From positions 2,942,042 to 3,006,041 of the forward strand of contig NW_020653945.1 of NCBI RefSeq assembly GCF_003589595.1: 64,000 nucleotides of DNA, read 5' to 3'. Both the position numbers and the translations under genes were made by a program. This document shows positions 28,501 to 35,472 of this stretch, piece by piece. Under the pieces are notes generated by a model that worked only from the letters and a program-made list of their open reading frames with translations, was not told the origin of the DNA and did not search any database. The stretch's first letter is position 1, and each line of letters opens with the position of its first letter. This stretch comes from Hyposmocoma kahamanoa. Its lineage: Eukaryota; Arthropoda; Insecta; Lepidoptera; Cosmopterigidae.

Positions 28501-29116
28501 AGCTCGGAGAGCAAGTCCGTGTGTAGTCTCTCCCCAGACAATGGCACATCTTTTGTCCAGCCCTGCGTGTCCCTGCTACTACTTCGGATGTCGCTTGTGC
28601 ACTAAGTCCGATTCCAATCCGAGAAAATACGGATATCGCTGGTACGCAGAGATGAAATGATTCCTGCGATATTTCGGACCGTCATTTCTCGGATTCGGAA
28701 CTGGGGGTCTACTCTCGATATCCGTCTGACATCCATCCGAAACAATTACTGTCAAATAAGTAATATTCGACAAAATTAAAAGACAAGTATCAAGAATGAA
28801 GCTTCATTCGCATCACGCGTCTTTTCATTTGGTCAAGTATTGCTTATTTGGCAGTAATTGTTTCGGACGGATGTTGGACGGAAATCGAGAGTAGACCCCC
28901 TGATACGAATCGGACGTATTGCATAAACGCTCTTAGTGTATACGATTGCAGCTGTATGAACACAAATAATTTTCATATGTTCACGTTTAAGTTATACATA
29001 AAAATATATAATAGTAATATGTTCAAAATAATATTACAGGTGCTCAAGGATTGACGACGTTCACATCATCCGAAGTCCGCACGTTCCAGGCTTCGTCAAG
29101 GGACTGGCGTGATTAA
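4410..29116 (+). CDS. ZP-N domain single-pass membrane protein, sixteen coding exons
   Basis: Multi-exon gene rebuilt from splice sites and phase. Conceptual product is about 771 residues plus whatever is missing between exons 11 and 12. Order: signal peptide (1-17, cut after AQA); a ZP-N-like module (about 49-150) with four cysteines at 65, 94, 113 and 147 and an N-glycosylation site NRT at 57; a short linker; a transmembrane helix at about 178-203; then a long cytoplasmic tail with polyproline stretches and charged helical segments. ZP modules polymerise extracellular matrix, often apical or cuticular in insects. Here the ZP-C half and a furin-type cleavage site are not visible, so matrix assembly by the usual route is uncertain. 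The tail suggests links to actin or scaffold proteins, which is inference. The start ATG is in good context and directly precedes the signal peptide. I do not recognise an ortholog name. Confidence 0.85.
4728..4870 (-). repeat. BMC1/L1Bm-like SINE/LINE tail, partial
   Basis: Carries, inverted, the cgcacgacttgttcgtcccgtc end and the gcactgcaactg core shared with copies at 15928, 22728, 25199, 27345, 56343 and 57513. Confidence 0.55.
5330..5530 (+). repeat. tRNA-derived SINE family B, partial
   Basis: Shares gatggc...cggctaaaaagtcgttg and a tRNA-like gttggtatagcgtctg piece with the - strand copies at 14475 and 23455. The nearby N gap (5612-5621) lies between related repeat arms. Confidence 0.5.
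5612..5621. other. assembly gap (10 N)
   Basis: Exactly ten N inside repeated sequence of the first coding intron; true length unknown. Confidence 0.98.
5987..6217. mobile_element. mariner-type MITE
   Basis: Inverted ends of about 45 bases beginning GTCCATTTGG and ending CAGATGGAC, with the shared block taggtacttaa/ttaagtaccta and taaatgtaaacaatctt. TA flanks both ends, the Tc1/mariner target duplication. Confidence 0.7.
6585..6780. repeat. interspersed repeat R4, copy 1
   Basis: Matches 55305-55612 through tatggtgtgaaaacacga, the aaaattttcacga block, and ttagtacgggacaaatttga. Unclassified. Confidence 0.55.
7110..7230. repeat. interspersed repeat R5, degraded copy
   Basis: Carries tgttacgcgat...gtgaacc and catgattctttttttgttg, as in the copies at 14870, 21815 and 25445. 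Confidence 0.5.
7231..8749. other. intron stretch without recognised features
   Basis: AT-rich, with a GC-richer patch at 8030-8280 that has no convincing frame or splice sites. Nothing else supported. Confidence 0.4.
8750..8990. mobile_element. foldback element related to the 63-kb palindrome
   Basis: Outer arms (gattatcactaattacagg and cctgtaattcgtgataat) are inverted. The right part, read on the - strand, matches 63013-63095, including gtggttattcacta and tattttcccgatattt. Confidence 0.6.
9960..11262 (-). mobile_element. mariner-like transposase relic split by repeat R2
   Basis: The - strand reads an N-terminal helix-turn-helix start (MDTAKIRVIFKYEF) at 11253, then TTKEFAAWFNVS, LHHDNATTHTARETV and HSPDLAP. 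After a gap filled by R2 it resumes with SSQEAVQNAFTQLM and ends IDNEGKYFD. Stops, frameshifts and an internal deletion make it non-functional. The HDN and SPD motifs carry the second and third catalytic Asp of the D,D34D family. Confidence 0.75.
10193..10769. repeat. interspersed repeat R2, copy 2, inserted in mariner relic
   Basis: Homologous to 880-1606 without the nested foldback. Interrupts the transposase frame between SPDLAP and SSQEAV. Confidence 0.65.
11637..11800. repeat. short internal repeats with gactgcat motif
   Basis: cagccgagatc...gactgcat occurs twice, and gactgcataaagtt twice, mixed with the palindrome actgcatgcagt. Looks like a satellite fragment. Confidence 0.5.
12031..12114 (+). 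CDS. ZP-N gene exon 2: ZP-N first strand and Cys 1
   Basis: Acceptor aaattttcag, donor CAG|gtaaat, both phase 0; 28 residues. Carries an N-R-T glycosylation site and the first ZP-N cysteine in LNCAAGSMQ, matching the ZP start pattern of a cysteine followed by Met and a beta strand. Confidence 0.88.
12659..12763. repeat. five-unit 21-bp tandem array at an acceptor
   Basis: Five units close to attgtaaggaattacaatat(g) fill the sequence up to nine bases before exon 3. Units 2-5 differ at one position. Confidence 0.9.
12773..12910 (+). CDS. ZP-N gene exon 3: ZP-N core, Cys 2 and Cys 3
   Basis: Phase 0 at both ends; 46 residues. Shows the FYGIAYAD strand, then SACKIVG and LKGCGTKQ, the typical ZP-N C2 and C3 surroundings. 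The acceptor (ttatctag) sits immediately after a 21-bp tandem array, which leaves a very short pyrimidine tract. Confidence 0.88.
13450..13890 (-). mobile_element. LINE 3' fragment with (tcaaag)n end
   Basis: The - strand reads SFMRNCIRFYNKIPEYVLRL, then SYYKIEDYVLDKDVWK, the style of C-terminal region found in insect non-LTR ORF2. It ends at 13457-13475 in short tcaaag repeats. One in-frame stop at least. Confidence 0.65.
13935..14098. repeat. interspersed repeat R7, copy 1
   Basis: caattgacg...cgtcaattgtttt and gaattcgggctagccaatc recur at 27100-27350 and 54820-55170. Confidence 0.55.
14114..14250 (+). CDS. ZP-N gene exon 4: ZP-N end, Cys 4
   Basis: Acceptor taccag, donor CC|gtaagt, phase 0 in and 2 out. 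Encodes NNIVVRFHPG and the fourth cysteine in TIVCRYPPP, the usual end of ZP-N. No ZP-C cysteines follow; about 30 residues later the chain enters the membrane. Confidence 0.88.
14323..14402 (-). repeat. tRNA-like SINE head
   Basis: - strand tagctcagttgataagagc matches box A, followed by a five-base anticodon-like stem and a box B-like ggtagaaccc. No acceptor stem, so a SINE or pseudogene rather than a tRNA gene. Confidence 0.55.
14475..14790 (-). repeat. tRNA-derived SINE family B
   Basis: - strand box B ggttcgaatccgg and a nearby tRNA-like 5' part, then the cggctaaaaagtcgttg block. Near-identical organisation at 23455-23830. Confidence 0.65.
14870..15080. repeat. interspersed repeat R5 copy
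   Basis: gtatgtatgttacgcgataac, then gtgaaccgatttt and the ggtcccattt block shared with 21815 and 25445. Confidence 0.6.
15677..15879 (+). CDS. ZP-N gene exon 5: linker and transmembrane helix
   Basis: Acceptor gtttcag, phase 2 in, phase 1 out. Encodes a short linker, a hydrophobic helix (ILMIICAILFLTLLLLGLGV) and a basic LRRRALPPPRRL stop-transfer. The best donor is CAAG|gcaagg, a GC-AG type. A GT donor nine bases earlier (GAGA|gtatac) keeps the same phase. Reading through gives a stop a few codons on. Confidence 0.82.
15928..16206 (+). repeat. BMC1/L1Bm-like repeat, near full length
   Basis: Starts gtagcagtagctccttgtg, runs through gaaattacaggcacatggga to gatttgttcttcccgtcac. Resembles the 3' end of lepidopteran BMC1/L1Bm elements, recalled rather than searched. 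Confidence 0.6.
16238..16345 (+). repeat. SINE family C tail
   Basis: Inverted match to the 31620-31740 part of the tRNA-derived SINE at 31600-31812 (gacatttatttctct, gtttccctaggg). Confidence 0.5.
16480..16860 (+). mobile_element. Tc1-like transposase C-terminal fragment
   Basis: Reads SCDLTPLDHFMWGYIKSVAY then VVENWLQ, the DDE-domain end of insect Tc1-like transposases (D-x-P-L-D-x-F-x-W-G). Stops at both ends. Confidence 0.65.
17066..17230 (+). CDS. ZP-N gene exon 6: cytoplasmic tail
   Basis: Acceptor aacag, donor GAAG|gtaagg, phase 1 in and out; 54 whole codons. Ser/Thr/Pro/Glu-rich (SDYPSETPSEAEQVHTNQ), no recognisable domain. Follows the basic stop-transfer, so it should be cytosolic. 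Confidence 0.82.
17231..18064. other. intron 6, little content
   Basis: AT-rich. A short SINE B-like edge near 17880. Nothing else seen. Confidence 0.4.
18065..18182 (+). CDS. ZP-N gene exon 7: proline-rich tail
   Basis: Acceptor ttggctgcag, donor AG|gtaagt, phase 1 in and 2 out. Encodes MVMVPPPAFDVRVRVQRPP followed by further prolines, possible SH3 or profilin ligands (inference). Confidence 0.82.
18762..18891 (+). CDS. ZP-N gene exon 8: tail
   Basis: Acceptor caacacag, donor TCG|gtaagt, phase 2 in and 0 out; 43 whole codons. Begins with an acidic/basic stretch (IIEEHERQESVR) and ends in LPPPERPPKVYKS. Confidence 0.82.
19855..19935 (-). repeat. tRNA-derived SINE head
   Basis: - strand cccggttcgatttccgg is a good box B; gatggcccaaatgtgagcgc is box A-like. 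No canonical cloverleaf. Confidence 0.55.
20020..20130 (+). CDS. ZP-N gene exon 9: tail
   Basis: Acceptor taaccag, donor AAG|gtaagg, phase 0 at both ends; 37 residues, Thr/His-rich (TDTHSVTEVTDHTHARMF). A symmetric exon that could be skipped without a frame change. Confidence 0.8.
20707..20819 (+). CDS. ZP-N gene exon 10: polyproline and acidic tail
   Basis: Acceptor tctacag, donor AG|gtacgt, phase 0 in and 2 out. KPPPPPPVLVSERLQTEEQE, then EPIPETPIMPA. The six-proline run is a likely profilin/EVH1-type ligand (inference). Confidence 0.82.
21024..21298 (+). CDS. ZP-N gene exon 11: helical segment and PPPPPQF
   Basis: Acceptor tatgcag, phase 2 in; 91 whole codons. Contains a charged helix (TITEKKTIEDIERHKRLITE), a five-proline run, and FSDISSASGMTL. 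Apparent donor G|gttagt leaves phase 1, but the next exon begins in phase 0. If unspliced, translation stops right after the exon (ending KYIG). Confidence 0.8.
21428..21437. other. assembly gap (10 N)
   Basis: Lies in the intron between exons 11 and 12 of the ZP-N gene, the only junction where phases disagree. Confidence 0.98.
21815..22240. repeat. interspersed repeat R5, long copy
   Basis: Closely similar to 25445-25885 over most of its length, from the ggttctcaattcgactgta end to cgtacttttgcggtc. Confidence 0.7.
22728..22855 (+). repeat. BMC1/L1Bm-like repeat, internally deleted
   Basis: Starts agtagcagtagagcacctcg and jumps to gcgatttaaagctctg and ggacaggcgtgtcgcttaa. Confidence 0.55.
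23198..23422 (+). CDS. ZP-N gene exon 12: Arg/Glu-rich tail
   Basis: Acceptor actttccag, donor AAG|gtaatg, phase 0; 75 residues. LETERSLRLTREERLRWREL is a strongly helical stretch; later HKWEVIIRILAPPPDKPK. An in-frame stop 27 bases upstream of the exon and a single usable AG fix the phase-0 start, which does not match exon 11. Confidence 0.85.
23455..23830 (-). repeat. tRNA-derived SINE family B
   Basis: - strand tagttagtatagcatctgac (box A region) and ttcgaatacggcc (box B), then the gtcgttgaaaaaccgaatac block. Confidence 0.6.
24120..24440. other. GC-rich intronic patch before exon 13
   Basis: GC-rich compared with flanks, with several CpG. No frame with splice sites on either strand could be supported. 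Confidence 0.35.
24470..24618 (+). CDS. ZP-N gene exon 13: Arg/Ser-rich tail
   Basis: Acceptor ggtttctag, donor CG|gtaaga, phase 0 in and 2 out. NRYRKKSEWDSRSRRSSLPT then LYEYDSDATSL: basic phosphorylatable stretches and possible Tyr motifs. Confidence 0.85.
24764..25137. mobile_element. Harbinger-like MITE
   Basis: Inverted ends GGCGACATCCTATTGTTA and TGACAATAGGACGGCGCC, flanked on both sides by TAA (24761-24763, 25138-25140), the 3-bp TWA target duplication of PIF/Harbinger elements. No transposase inside. Confidence 0.7.
25199..25412 (+). repeat. BMC1/L1Bm-like repeat
   Basis: Has gtccaggcaagtactgccac, gcgatttaactctgaatg and cacggcttgtttgtcccgtc in family order. Confidence 0.55.
25445..25885. 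repeat. interspersed repeat R5, long copy
   Basis: Pairs with 21815-22240. Fed by the same blocks and ending cgtacttttgaggtcgg. Confidence 0.7.
26501..26632 (+). CDS. ZP-N gene exon 14: acidic tail
   Basis: Acceptor gctttccag, donor CA|gttagt, phase 2 in and 2 out. SMSEMMVDYAREQADTHSEV then RYYDDDSDMEHPFHQN. Confidence 0.82.
27029..27072. repeat. two-unit 22-bp tandem duplication
   Basis: Two perfect copies of a unit beginning ccatccatccctggc. Confidence 0.85.
27100..27350. repeat. interspersed repeat R7, copy 2
   Basis: Inverse parts of 54820-55170: ccgtcaattgtttcgaattc, ggctggtccattcggc. Confidence 0.5.
27345..27395 (+). repeat. BMC1/L1Bm-like repeat tail
   Basis: Only the caggcgcacgacttgttcat end remains, joined to R7. 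Confidence 0.5.
27560..27613. repeat. perfect 25-bp hairpin
   Basis: Arms 27560-27584 and 27589-27613 are perfectly complementary around the loop gcgt. Confidence 0.85.
28042..28172 (+). CDS. ZP-N gene exon 15: tail
   Basis: Acceptor atatccttag, donor AG|gtaagc, phase 2 in and 1 out. SWSRHSLNRSVSQPSLARSA, then VVEQWTAPEGDVTPTPGRR; Ser/Arg-rich, phosphorylatable. Confidence 0.83.
28703..28900. mobile_element. foldback MITE with 60-bp arms
   Basis: Ends GGGGGTCTACTCTCGAT and ATCGAGAGTAGACCCCC; arms stay similar for about 60 bases to caaataagtaata/tattgcttattt. No clear target duplication. Confidence 0.75.
29040..29116 (+). CDS. ZP-N gene exon 16: C-terminus and stop
   Basis: Acceptor atattacag, phase 1 in. 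Ends SSEVRTFQASSRDWRD then TAA. No PDZ-type end. Confidence 0.83.
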
Positions 29117-30861
29117 ATACTGCGAACGTTTAAATGTAATTTTAATAAGTCCAACGAAAATATGCCATTTCAATATCTTTATAAAAATCATTGTAATTTA
29201 TTAAAAAAGAAAATGTAAAAGTTCAATAATAGGGAACGTACAGTGGCTATAGTTATTATGGTTGGGTTCTAGATGGCGTCACTAGCCATTTAGATCAAGA
29301 GCGGTCTTTGTAAGCAACAGCTGACTTTACTGACTGGTAGTGTAATCAAACATCATTAGAATTTCATTTGTTGTGAATTTTTTAACAGATCGAAAAGTTA
29401 ATTAATGATTGATACATAAGATTTAGAATCGATTGACAGTCATGTCTAATTCAATGTAGATTCCCGAGTCTGCCATAAGATGGCGCTTACAGTCACTTGT
29501 TCGTCCTCTATTTTGGAAAAAGAAGATTTCTTTCTAAAAAAGAAAGACTGCAAATCACAGTCTTTTTTTCTAGAAAAGAAAGAAAGAAGTAAGCGTACTT
29601 AATTTTTGCAGCTCAAAAACTCAATAAGAGGTGATAATTATCACTGCCTTTGTTAATAAGTACATTCCATTTGTATTAAGTACATTCCGTCCTTTTGCAA
29701 CTAATATACCTGTGTAAGTGACATAATAATTATATAAGAGATTTTATTTTTTATTTTTATCACTAGTCGATGGTGTAGCAGGCTTAACAATACGGAAACT
29801 GTTAAAATTTAAATAAATAATGTTCAAAAGTATCATAGACATTCAGGAAACTCAAATCATTAAAGATATCTGATTTAAAATTTGTTATGGAAAGATTTTA
29901 TTAGAATTATTTGATAATTCGGTGGATTTTCTGCAAAATAAAAAAATAAAAAATATGTCAACTATTTCTTAGGTCAGAAAAAATAGGCTGTTTGGCATTA
30001 TGCCAAAGCCGTTAAAATTCTACATAATCATCGTCCTAGTTTACCATTTAGAGAAAAGGTTAACTAATAAATGCATAGTATAATTTTATATAAATATTAA
30101 TAACAATAAGTTACAGTAATATAAAAATGCAATTATTTTTCATAATATTTTTAAACTAACGTGCCAAAATAAACATTAAAATAATGCATCCTAACACCCA
30201 GTTTTCCATTATGATATTAATTTTAATTTTGTACCTGTAATTTAGGTATTATTTTTATTATTTAGTAGATATTAATGCATGTAGAAAGAAATTTGTACTG
30301 TCAAGGAAGTCGTGTCAAAAAAGATTTTTAACGCTTTTTTGTGCGATTAATTCAGATTTTTATAATGCTAGTTATTTGATAACCTGCTACTTTAGTTCTG
30401 TTGTAAATAATATTTTGTGTAATGGGTCGATTACTAAAAAACCTAGCAGTCAAGGCAAGACTCTTGGTAAAAAAAAAAGATTTTTTTTTATTTTATGCTT
30501 CGGCAGAATGGTAATTGTGTTACATATTTATCTTGCCTTGATTGCTATGTATGTGTGGGTTTAAGGGAAAGGGATTTGTGCAAATGTGCTCAAGTGAAAG
30601 GTTGTATTTTTTATTTGGAGTATCTGTTCACTTTTTACGGTCTCCATTTAAAAAGATGTTACAATTAGAATTCAATCTTGATCAAAATAAATAGTGCGGT
30701 GCTAAGTGAAAATAATATTTTTATATGTCAAACTTGATTTTTTGGTTTAATGTAGAGCGTATTACAAACCGATTGATATTCCGAATTTTGATATTTTTAA
30801 TCAAATATACGTACCTTAACAATTATTCTGGTTTTCATTCTAATGTGATACCCTTTGCATA
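29117..30861. other. 3' UTR and intergenic start
   Basis: 3' UTR of the ZP-N gene, then AT-rich DNA. A small foldback (29536-29576, aaagaaagactg/cagtcttttttt). Nothing else supported. Confidence 0.4.
29200..29205 (+). promoter_or_regulatory. possible poly(A) signal ATTAAA of the ZP-N gene
   Basis: ATTAAA variant 84 bases after the stop codon. A canonical AATAAA also occurs at 29812-29817. Either could end the transcript; such hexamers are common in AT-rich DNA. Confidence 0.25.
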
Positions 30862-31165
30862 AGCGTGTCTTATTCCAATCCAGTGTGTCCATGGTCGAGT
30901 TTTTGAAATTTGACTAACCAGAAAAAACACGACTTTTTTTAGTGGAATCAGATCTAAACTAGGTGTTGTGGTTCTCTAATTGAGAATAAGCTTATTCCAG
31001 CGTGGACAATAAAACACCCTTATAACTTTTGAACGACGGGCCGACTAATTCTAGTTTTTTAAACCGACTAAATAGAGACTTTTTTATTCTGGCAACATTT
31101 CAATTTTTTTTTATTCTGGCTATATTTCAAATACTCGACCATGGTCACGATGGAATAAGACACGC
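30862..31165. mobile_element. MITE with 50-bp arms and 7-8 bp target duplication
   Basis: Arms begin AGCGTGTCTTATTCC and end GGAATAAGACACGC; tttgcata flanks both sides (30854-30861, 31166-31173). Size and duplication fit a hAT-like element. Confidence 0.7.
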
Positions 31166-31269
31166 TTTGCATAAATATACAGTAGAGATTTACAAGAATT
31201 TCATATGTATTAGTTATTATTTCATATACACTAAAATAGTGGTTTCGAAGAAATAATTTCGGCGAGTAC

Positions 31270-31430
31270 GCGATGGGATTGCTTAATTTGATTCAGCCAT
31301 CCCCTTTCCATCATCGGGGGACTAGACGTGAGCTGGGGTTCCACTCCTATGTTGTGGATATTCCCAGGATTTACACGAAGCGTTTCGCTTCCTATGGCGT
31401 TTGTATGGCGAGCGGATGGGGAGTGGAATT
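31270..31430 (+). mobile_element. LINE ORF2 C-terminal fragment
   Basis: Reads PSPFHHRGTRRELGFHSYVV then TKRFASY, matching the - strand fragment at 54300-54600. Confidence 0.55.
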
Positions 31431-31599
31431 CCCCCCTTTTTTTTTGTTTACGCGGGGGAAATCTTTATAAATACCCCCAGCCCAGGGAGACTCACATAAC
31501 TGTGGGGACTCGCCCTCCAGACTGGAGGGCCTACCCCACTAAAACCCCCCCGGGCTTACCTACCGCCGGTTGAGTCGGCGTCGTGGGGTTATTGTTTCC

Positions 31600-31812
31600 T
31601 CTAAGGCGGCCAATACAACGCACACATTCAACATAGCCCCGCACTAGGGAAACCCTGTGTCACGGATGCCACGGACCCACACATAGACAACCACAAATGA
31701 CACCCAAACTCACAAGAGAAATAAATGTAGGCCATACAAATATTTGTCCTCGCCCGAGAATCGAACCTGGGACCTATGCGTGGCATGGTAACCGTTCGGC
31801 CACGGAGGCAGT
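31600..31812 (-). repeat. tRNA-derived SINE family C
   Basis: - strand begins tgcctccgtggccgaacggt, then caggttcgattctcggg (box B): a clear tRNA-like head followed by a unique body that also occurs at 16238-16345. Confidence 0.75.
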
Positions 31813-31923
31813 TAATAGCCTAGCCTAGCCAATAGCTTTGTGCCAGTGTCAACTATGGGTATCACGGAAAAGTGTTTGGTGTGTGGTAGGTATACCGAAT
31901 TGTCAAAAGTTTACAATAGAGCC

Positions 31924-32151
31924 CATTGACTTACAATTATATGGACGTCGGGTCCGCGCTAAAAAGGGTCCGCACTTGTAAGGCGCTAAAATCGTATACA
32001 GAGCGCGACACTCCGCTTTAGTCTTCATTTGTTCTACGGACAGCGCGATACTGCGATGACATAACAATTTAAATTTCGAATAGGTTGACTTGGGACATTT
32101 TTTTCGTGGTTTTTGTATTGGACCCGTCGTCCATTTATTTGTAAGTCAATG
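31924..32151. mobile_element. hAT-like MITE, copy 1
   Basis: Ends CATTGACTTACAA and TTGTAAGTCAATG; 8-bp duplication atagagcc on both sides. 228 bases, non-coding. Confidence 0.9.
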
Positions 32152-32517
32152 ATAGAGCCCGTTAAAAATGTAATAATGTGACATTGATAATATGACTTGT
32201 CATTAAATGATTATATACTATTATCCTCCCACCTAAAATCCCGTTAATTTTAACTTCTTCCTAACGTTCTCCCACCGTTACCACCAGTACCATTCTCACT
32301 TTGTGCATATGCTGTGTAAATTTATTTAAAATAAACAATTTGTTTCTGTAATAGCCTGTGTAGGTTCTCTATTATTGTAGATTCACCTCTCAGTGGATTC
32401 TATCGAAATTCAACGGTCAATTTTCGAGTAAAATCGCGTGTGATCCTAAACTTGACATTGGCGAAATTATCGATTACTTCGATGGGGTTATAACATTCAA
32501 AAGAAGAAGAAGACGTA

Positions 32518-32845
32518 TGTAGTCGGCTTTACACAGACACTCTATTGCGCATGATACAATAACCGAGCGCGCGTGCAAAGACGTTGGAGGGAAAAAGGAA
32601 AGATTGTGCTTACCAGACGCGTGCTATCGCGCACTTTAACACGCGTCAGTTTCATGCGGTCCATCTTGCGCTATTAGCCTTTACACGAACGTTCTTTCCG
32701 TTCTAATAAAAACGAACACGAGCAATCGCGCGCGGAAGAACGTTACCTTAAAAAATTTCGGTTAAGGTTGCGCGTGCCGGCTTTCCCGCGCGCATTCCTG
32801 TACGCTCTAATCGCACGATATAGAGTGACTATGTGAAGGGGGCAA
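32518..32845. repeat. CpG-rich unclassified repeat
   Basis: Many CG dinucleotides in AT-rich DNA (gcgcgcgcattcctg, acgcgtgctatcgcgc). No frame or clear ends; probably a degraded foldback. Confidence 0.35.
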
Positions 32846-33869
32846 TTGTCTTCTATTCTATAGATGGCGGCTTTTTTCATCAACCAGCTGGCTAGGAATG
32901 TAAAAAGCAATTTCTAATGAAGTAAACTTTATTTAAATTTAAATAATATAAATTCACTTTTTAAGAGCATTTTATTTATTCGAATATAAACTCAGTTTTT
33001 AAAGGTATAGTAAACTACGCCACTTATTAATAAGCTTTCAATTGTTAAGATTTGAAAATGGACGTAAAACACGTAACGTGAGACATTCTTATGAACTACA
33101 GCAGTAAGAAATAAATTTAAAATTCTCTTTGATTTATATCATTACAAGACATATATGTATTTTATACGATATTAACGTCACATGGAACAAATTTTGCATG
33201 TTCTATATAATAATTTACTATACACTTATATTATTCTATAAAGAACAAAAATGCCTGGAAAGTATAAGAGGTATAGATATAAGAAAACAACATTTACTGT
33301 ATGTAGAGTTCACTAATTTACAATTCTAAAGTACATGCAACTTAGACACTCGGGCTAAGCTATTTTGATTAATAACAATTAAAACTCTAAATTAGTTTTA
33401 TTAAGAAACATTAACCGCACTTTCAGATTTATTTACAGATTTCTTTTTCTAGATTTTATATAGTTCTATGCTAATACGAAATTTAAACATTCATACAAAC
33501 ATTATTTGTAAGATGTCAGTGTTAACTGGTCAACGTTTTCAAATCCTTTTTATAACATCGTCCCTTTCCTAGTTGCTTCATTTGACATTTTTGTACTATA
33601 TGTGTAAAAGCGGCAATGGTCCGTGATTTTATAAATTTCTCCGCACGGGCGATGACCACCGATAGCCACACACGCCCTTTCATGTTAATAATCAACCAAT
33701 TACAAAATATCAACCCATAGCCGCGGACCAATTTTCGCTACGCGTTGATTCAAGCACAGCTACGGACGTGAATGCGCTCATACGAGGTCATTGGTAAAAA
33801 CACGAATCGTGGGCAGCTTTTATATATATATATTAAGGGCGCTTTCAAATAAAACCGTTGGAAAACAGC

Positions 33870-34135
33870 TGCAGTGGTGCGACTATGACTGCACGAATTT
33901 TTAGTTCACTAATTGTGACTGCAAAAGTGGCGCGCGCCTGTCACACCGTGCCGCTGCAACTGCGCTTTTAAATATTATACCAAAATTAGTATAATGTTTA
34001 AAAGTGCAGTGGCGCCACATTTGTAGTTACAGTTACACACATTTTCGACTAAGCGGCCGCGACTAGCTTACTTATTCCTGTGAAGTAAAACAGAGCCGCG
34101 CGAAACCATCCGCACGCCGCTAGTCGCTTAGTGGA
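33870..34135. repeat. cluster of inverted repeats
   Basis: ttaaaagtgcagt pairs with actgcgcttttaa, and gactaagcggccgcgactagc with gccgctagtcgcttag. Likely a decayed foldback transposon. Confidence 0.5.
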
Positions 34136-34582
34136 AAATAGCACTTAGTAAACTAAAAATTACTAATAATTGCAGTCGTTGTTAACAAATGTCTTAACAT
34201 TTTAAAACTTTCAAAATCTGTTCTATAGTAACAGGCTTATGTCTACCGTACACAGAACGAGGTTGACACGCGCTAGATCTCAAAACTTGAAGTTCAAAAG
34301 ATGTTTACGCAGTCATCAGGAAAAGGACGACATTACGTAACGATTTTGTGTTCGAGTGTAGTCTTTATAAACATGAACATTTAAGCTCAATTTACATTGT
34401 CGTGGAACGGATTATAATATGCGTAGCTGCGAGAATTCCCAAGACTGCACGACAACTTTTCGGAAGACGCGCGACCTGTTTATGGCTTGTACTTATCTAT
34501 TTTGTACGTTACCTTGTTCAGCTATGGTTACAAAAATTCACTTCCATTTTGTTCCGTGGCAATGTAAATTGAGCCTTGAGAT

Positions 34583-34869
34583 CATTGACTTACAATTATA
34601 TGGACGTCGGGTCCGCGCTAAAAAGAGACCGAACTTATAGGGCGTTCAAATCGTATACAGAGCGTCATTCACGCTTTAGTCTTCGTTTGTTTCTTCTGAC
34701 AGCGAAGCAAGCAAAATTAGACAGTACTGCGATGACATTACAATTTAAATTCAACGTTTTAGCTTTTTCATATTCCTTTAAATGTCACTACGTTTAAATA
34801 GGTTGACTTGGGACATTTTTTTCGTGGTTTTTGTATTAGACCCGTCGTCCATTTATTTGTAAGTCAATG
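34583..34869. mobile_element. hAT-like MITE, copy 2, longer
   Basis: Same ends as copy 1; duplication cttgagat on both sides. Holds about 60 extra internal bases, so nearer to a parent element. Confidence 0.9.
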
Positions 34870-34914
34870 CTTGAGATGAATGAAGAAGCGAATTCAGAAA
34901 AACTCGAATCATAA

Positions 34915-34920
34915 TTTATT
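34915..34920 (-). promoter_or_regulatory. possible poly(A) signal of the - strand gene
   Basis: AATAAA on the - strand, 475 bases beyond the exon K stop and just outside a hAT-like MITE. Supported only by position and motif. Confidence 0.25.
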
Positions 34921-35394
34921 ATGTTAACAAATAAATGTTATTTCAATTGTGGTTTCTTCTAGCTACAGTCACGATATGGAGTATAATCTTTAGGTCCCTT
35001 TCCTTTGGCATCTGTTTATACGGCAATTTTGTTTGGCATTTTGACAGTTTCTTTTATGTCTCATTATCTCAAATAGTATGATGACGGCTAATACAACAAA
35101 ATTACTTCTGGGTTAATTGTTATACATCTGTTAATAGAAATCCACACGTTTCTTCTCATTACTTTCTTTGTCGAAGTCAAGTTTTCATTTACAAGTAGAT
35201 TTATAGAATGTCATTAAATAATAAATACGGGTCTACAGGTGTTACGAAAAGATCCATTGGCTTCATGAAATATAATTCTGGGGTTGTAATTCATATGCTG
35301 TGGTCCATCAAATTTTCTATCTACAAGATTGTCTGAAAGATATTGAACACTTAAAGTTTGATAAGCATCACTTGCCCTAACGTCCAAAATCCCT

Positions 35395-35472
35395 TTAAAT
35401 TTGACTGATAGAGCCAAGTGATTGACGTCTTCTAGTTACTTGCTTCCAGAACCTTTTCTCGAATTGTTTTTC
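35395..35472 (-). CDS. - strand gene last exon K
   Basis: Acceptor caatttttacag. In phase 0 from exon G it reads EKQFEKRFWKQVTRRRQSLG then SISQI and TAA, a basic helix with a possible PDZ ligand. In phase 2 from exon H it stops after KNNSRKGSGSK at 35436. Confidence 0.78.
   Translation of the reverse strand, partial: EKQFEKRFWKQVTRRRQSLGSISQI

Noticed and set aside
28280..28549. 89-codon - strand frame
   Set aside because: No splice sites, no domain, not in phase with neighbouring exons of either gene.
35214..35417. 67-codon - strand frame LSVKFKGILDVRASDAYQ...
   Set aside because: Lies in a different frame after the exon K stop, has no acceptor and starts without ATG; treated as 3' UTR.
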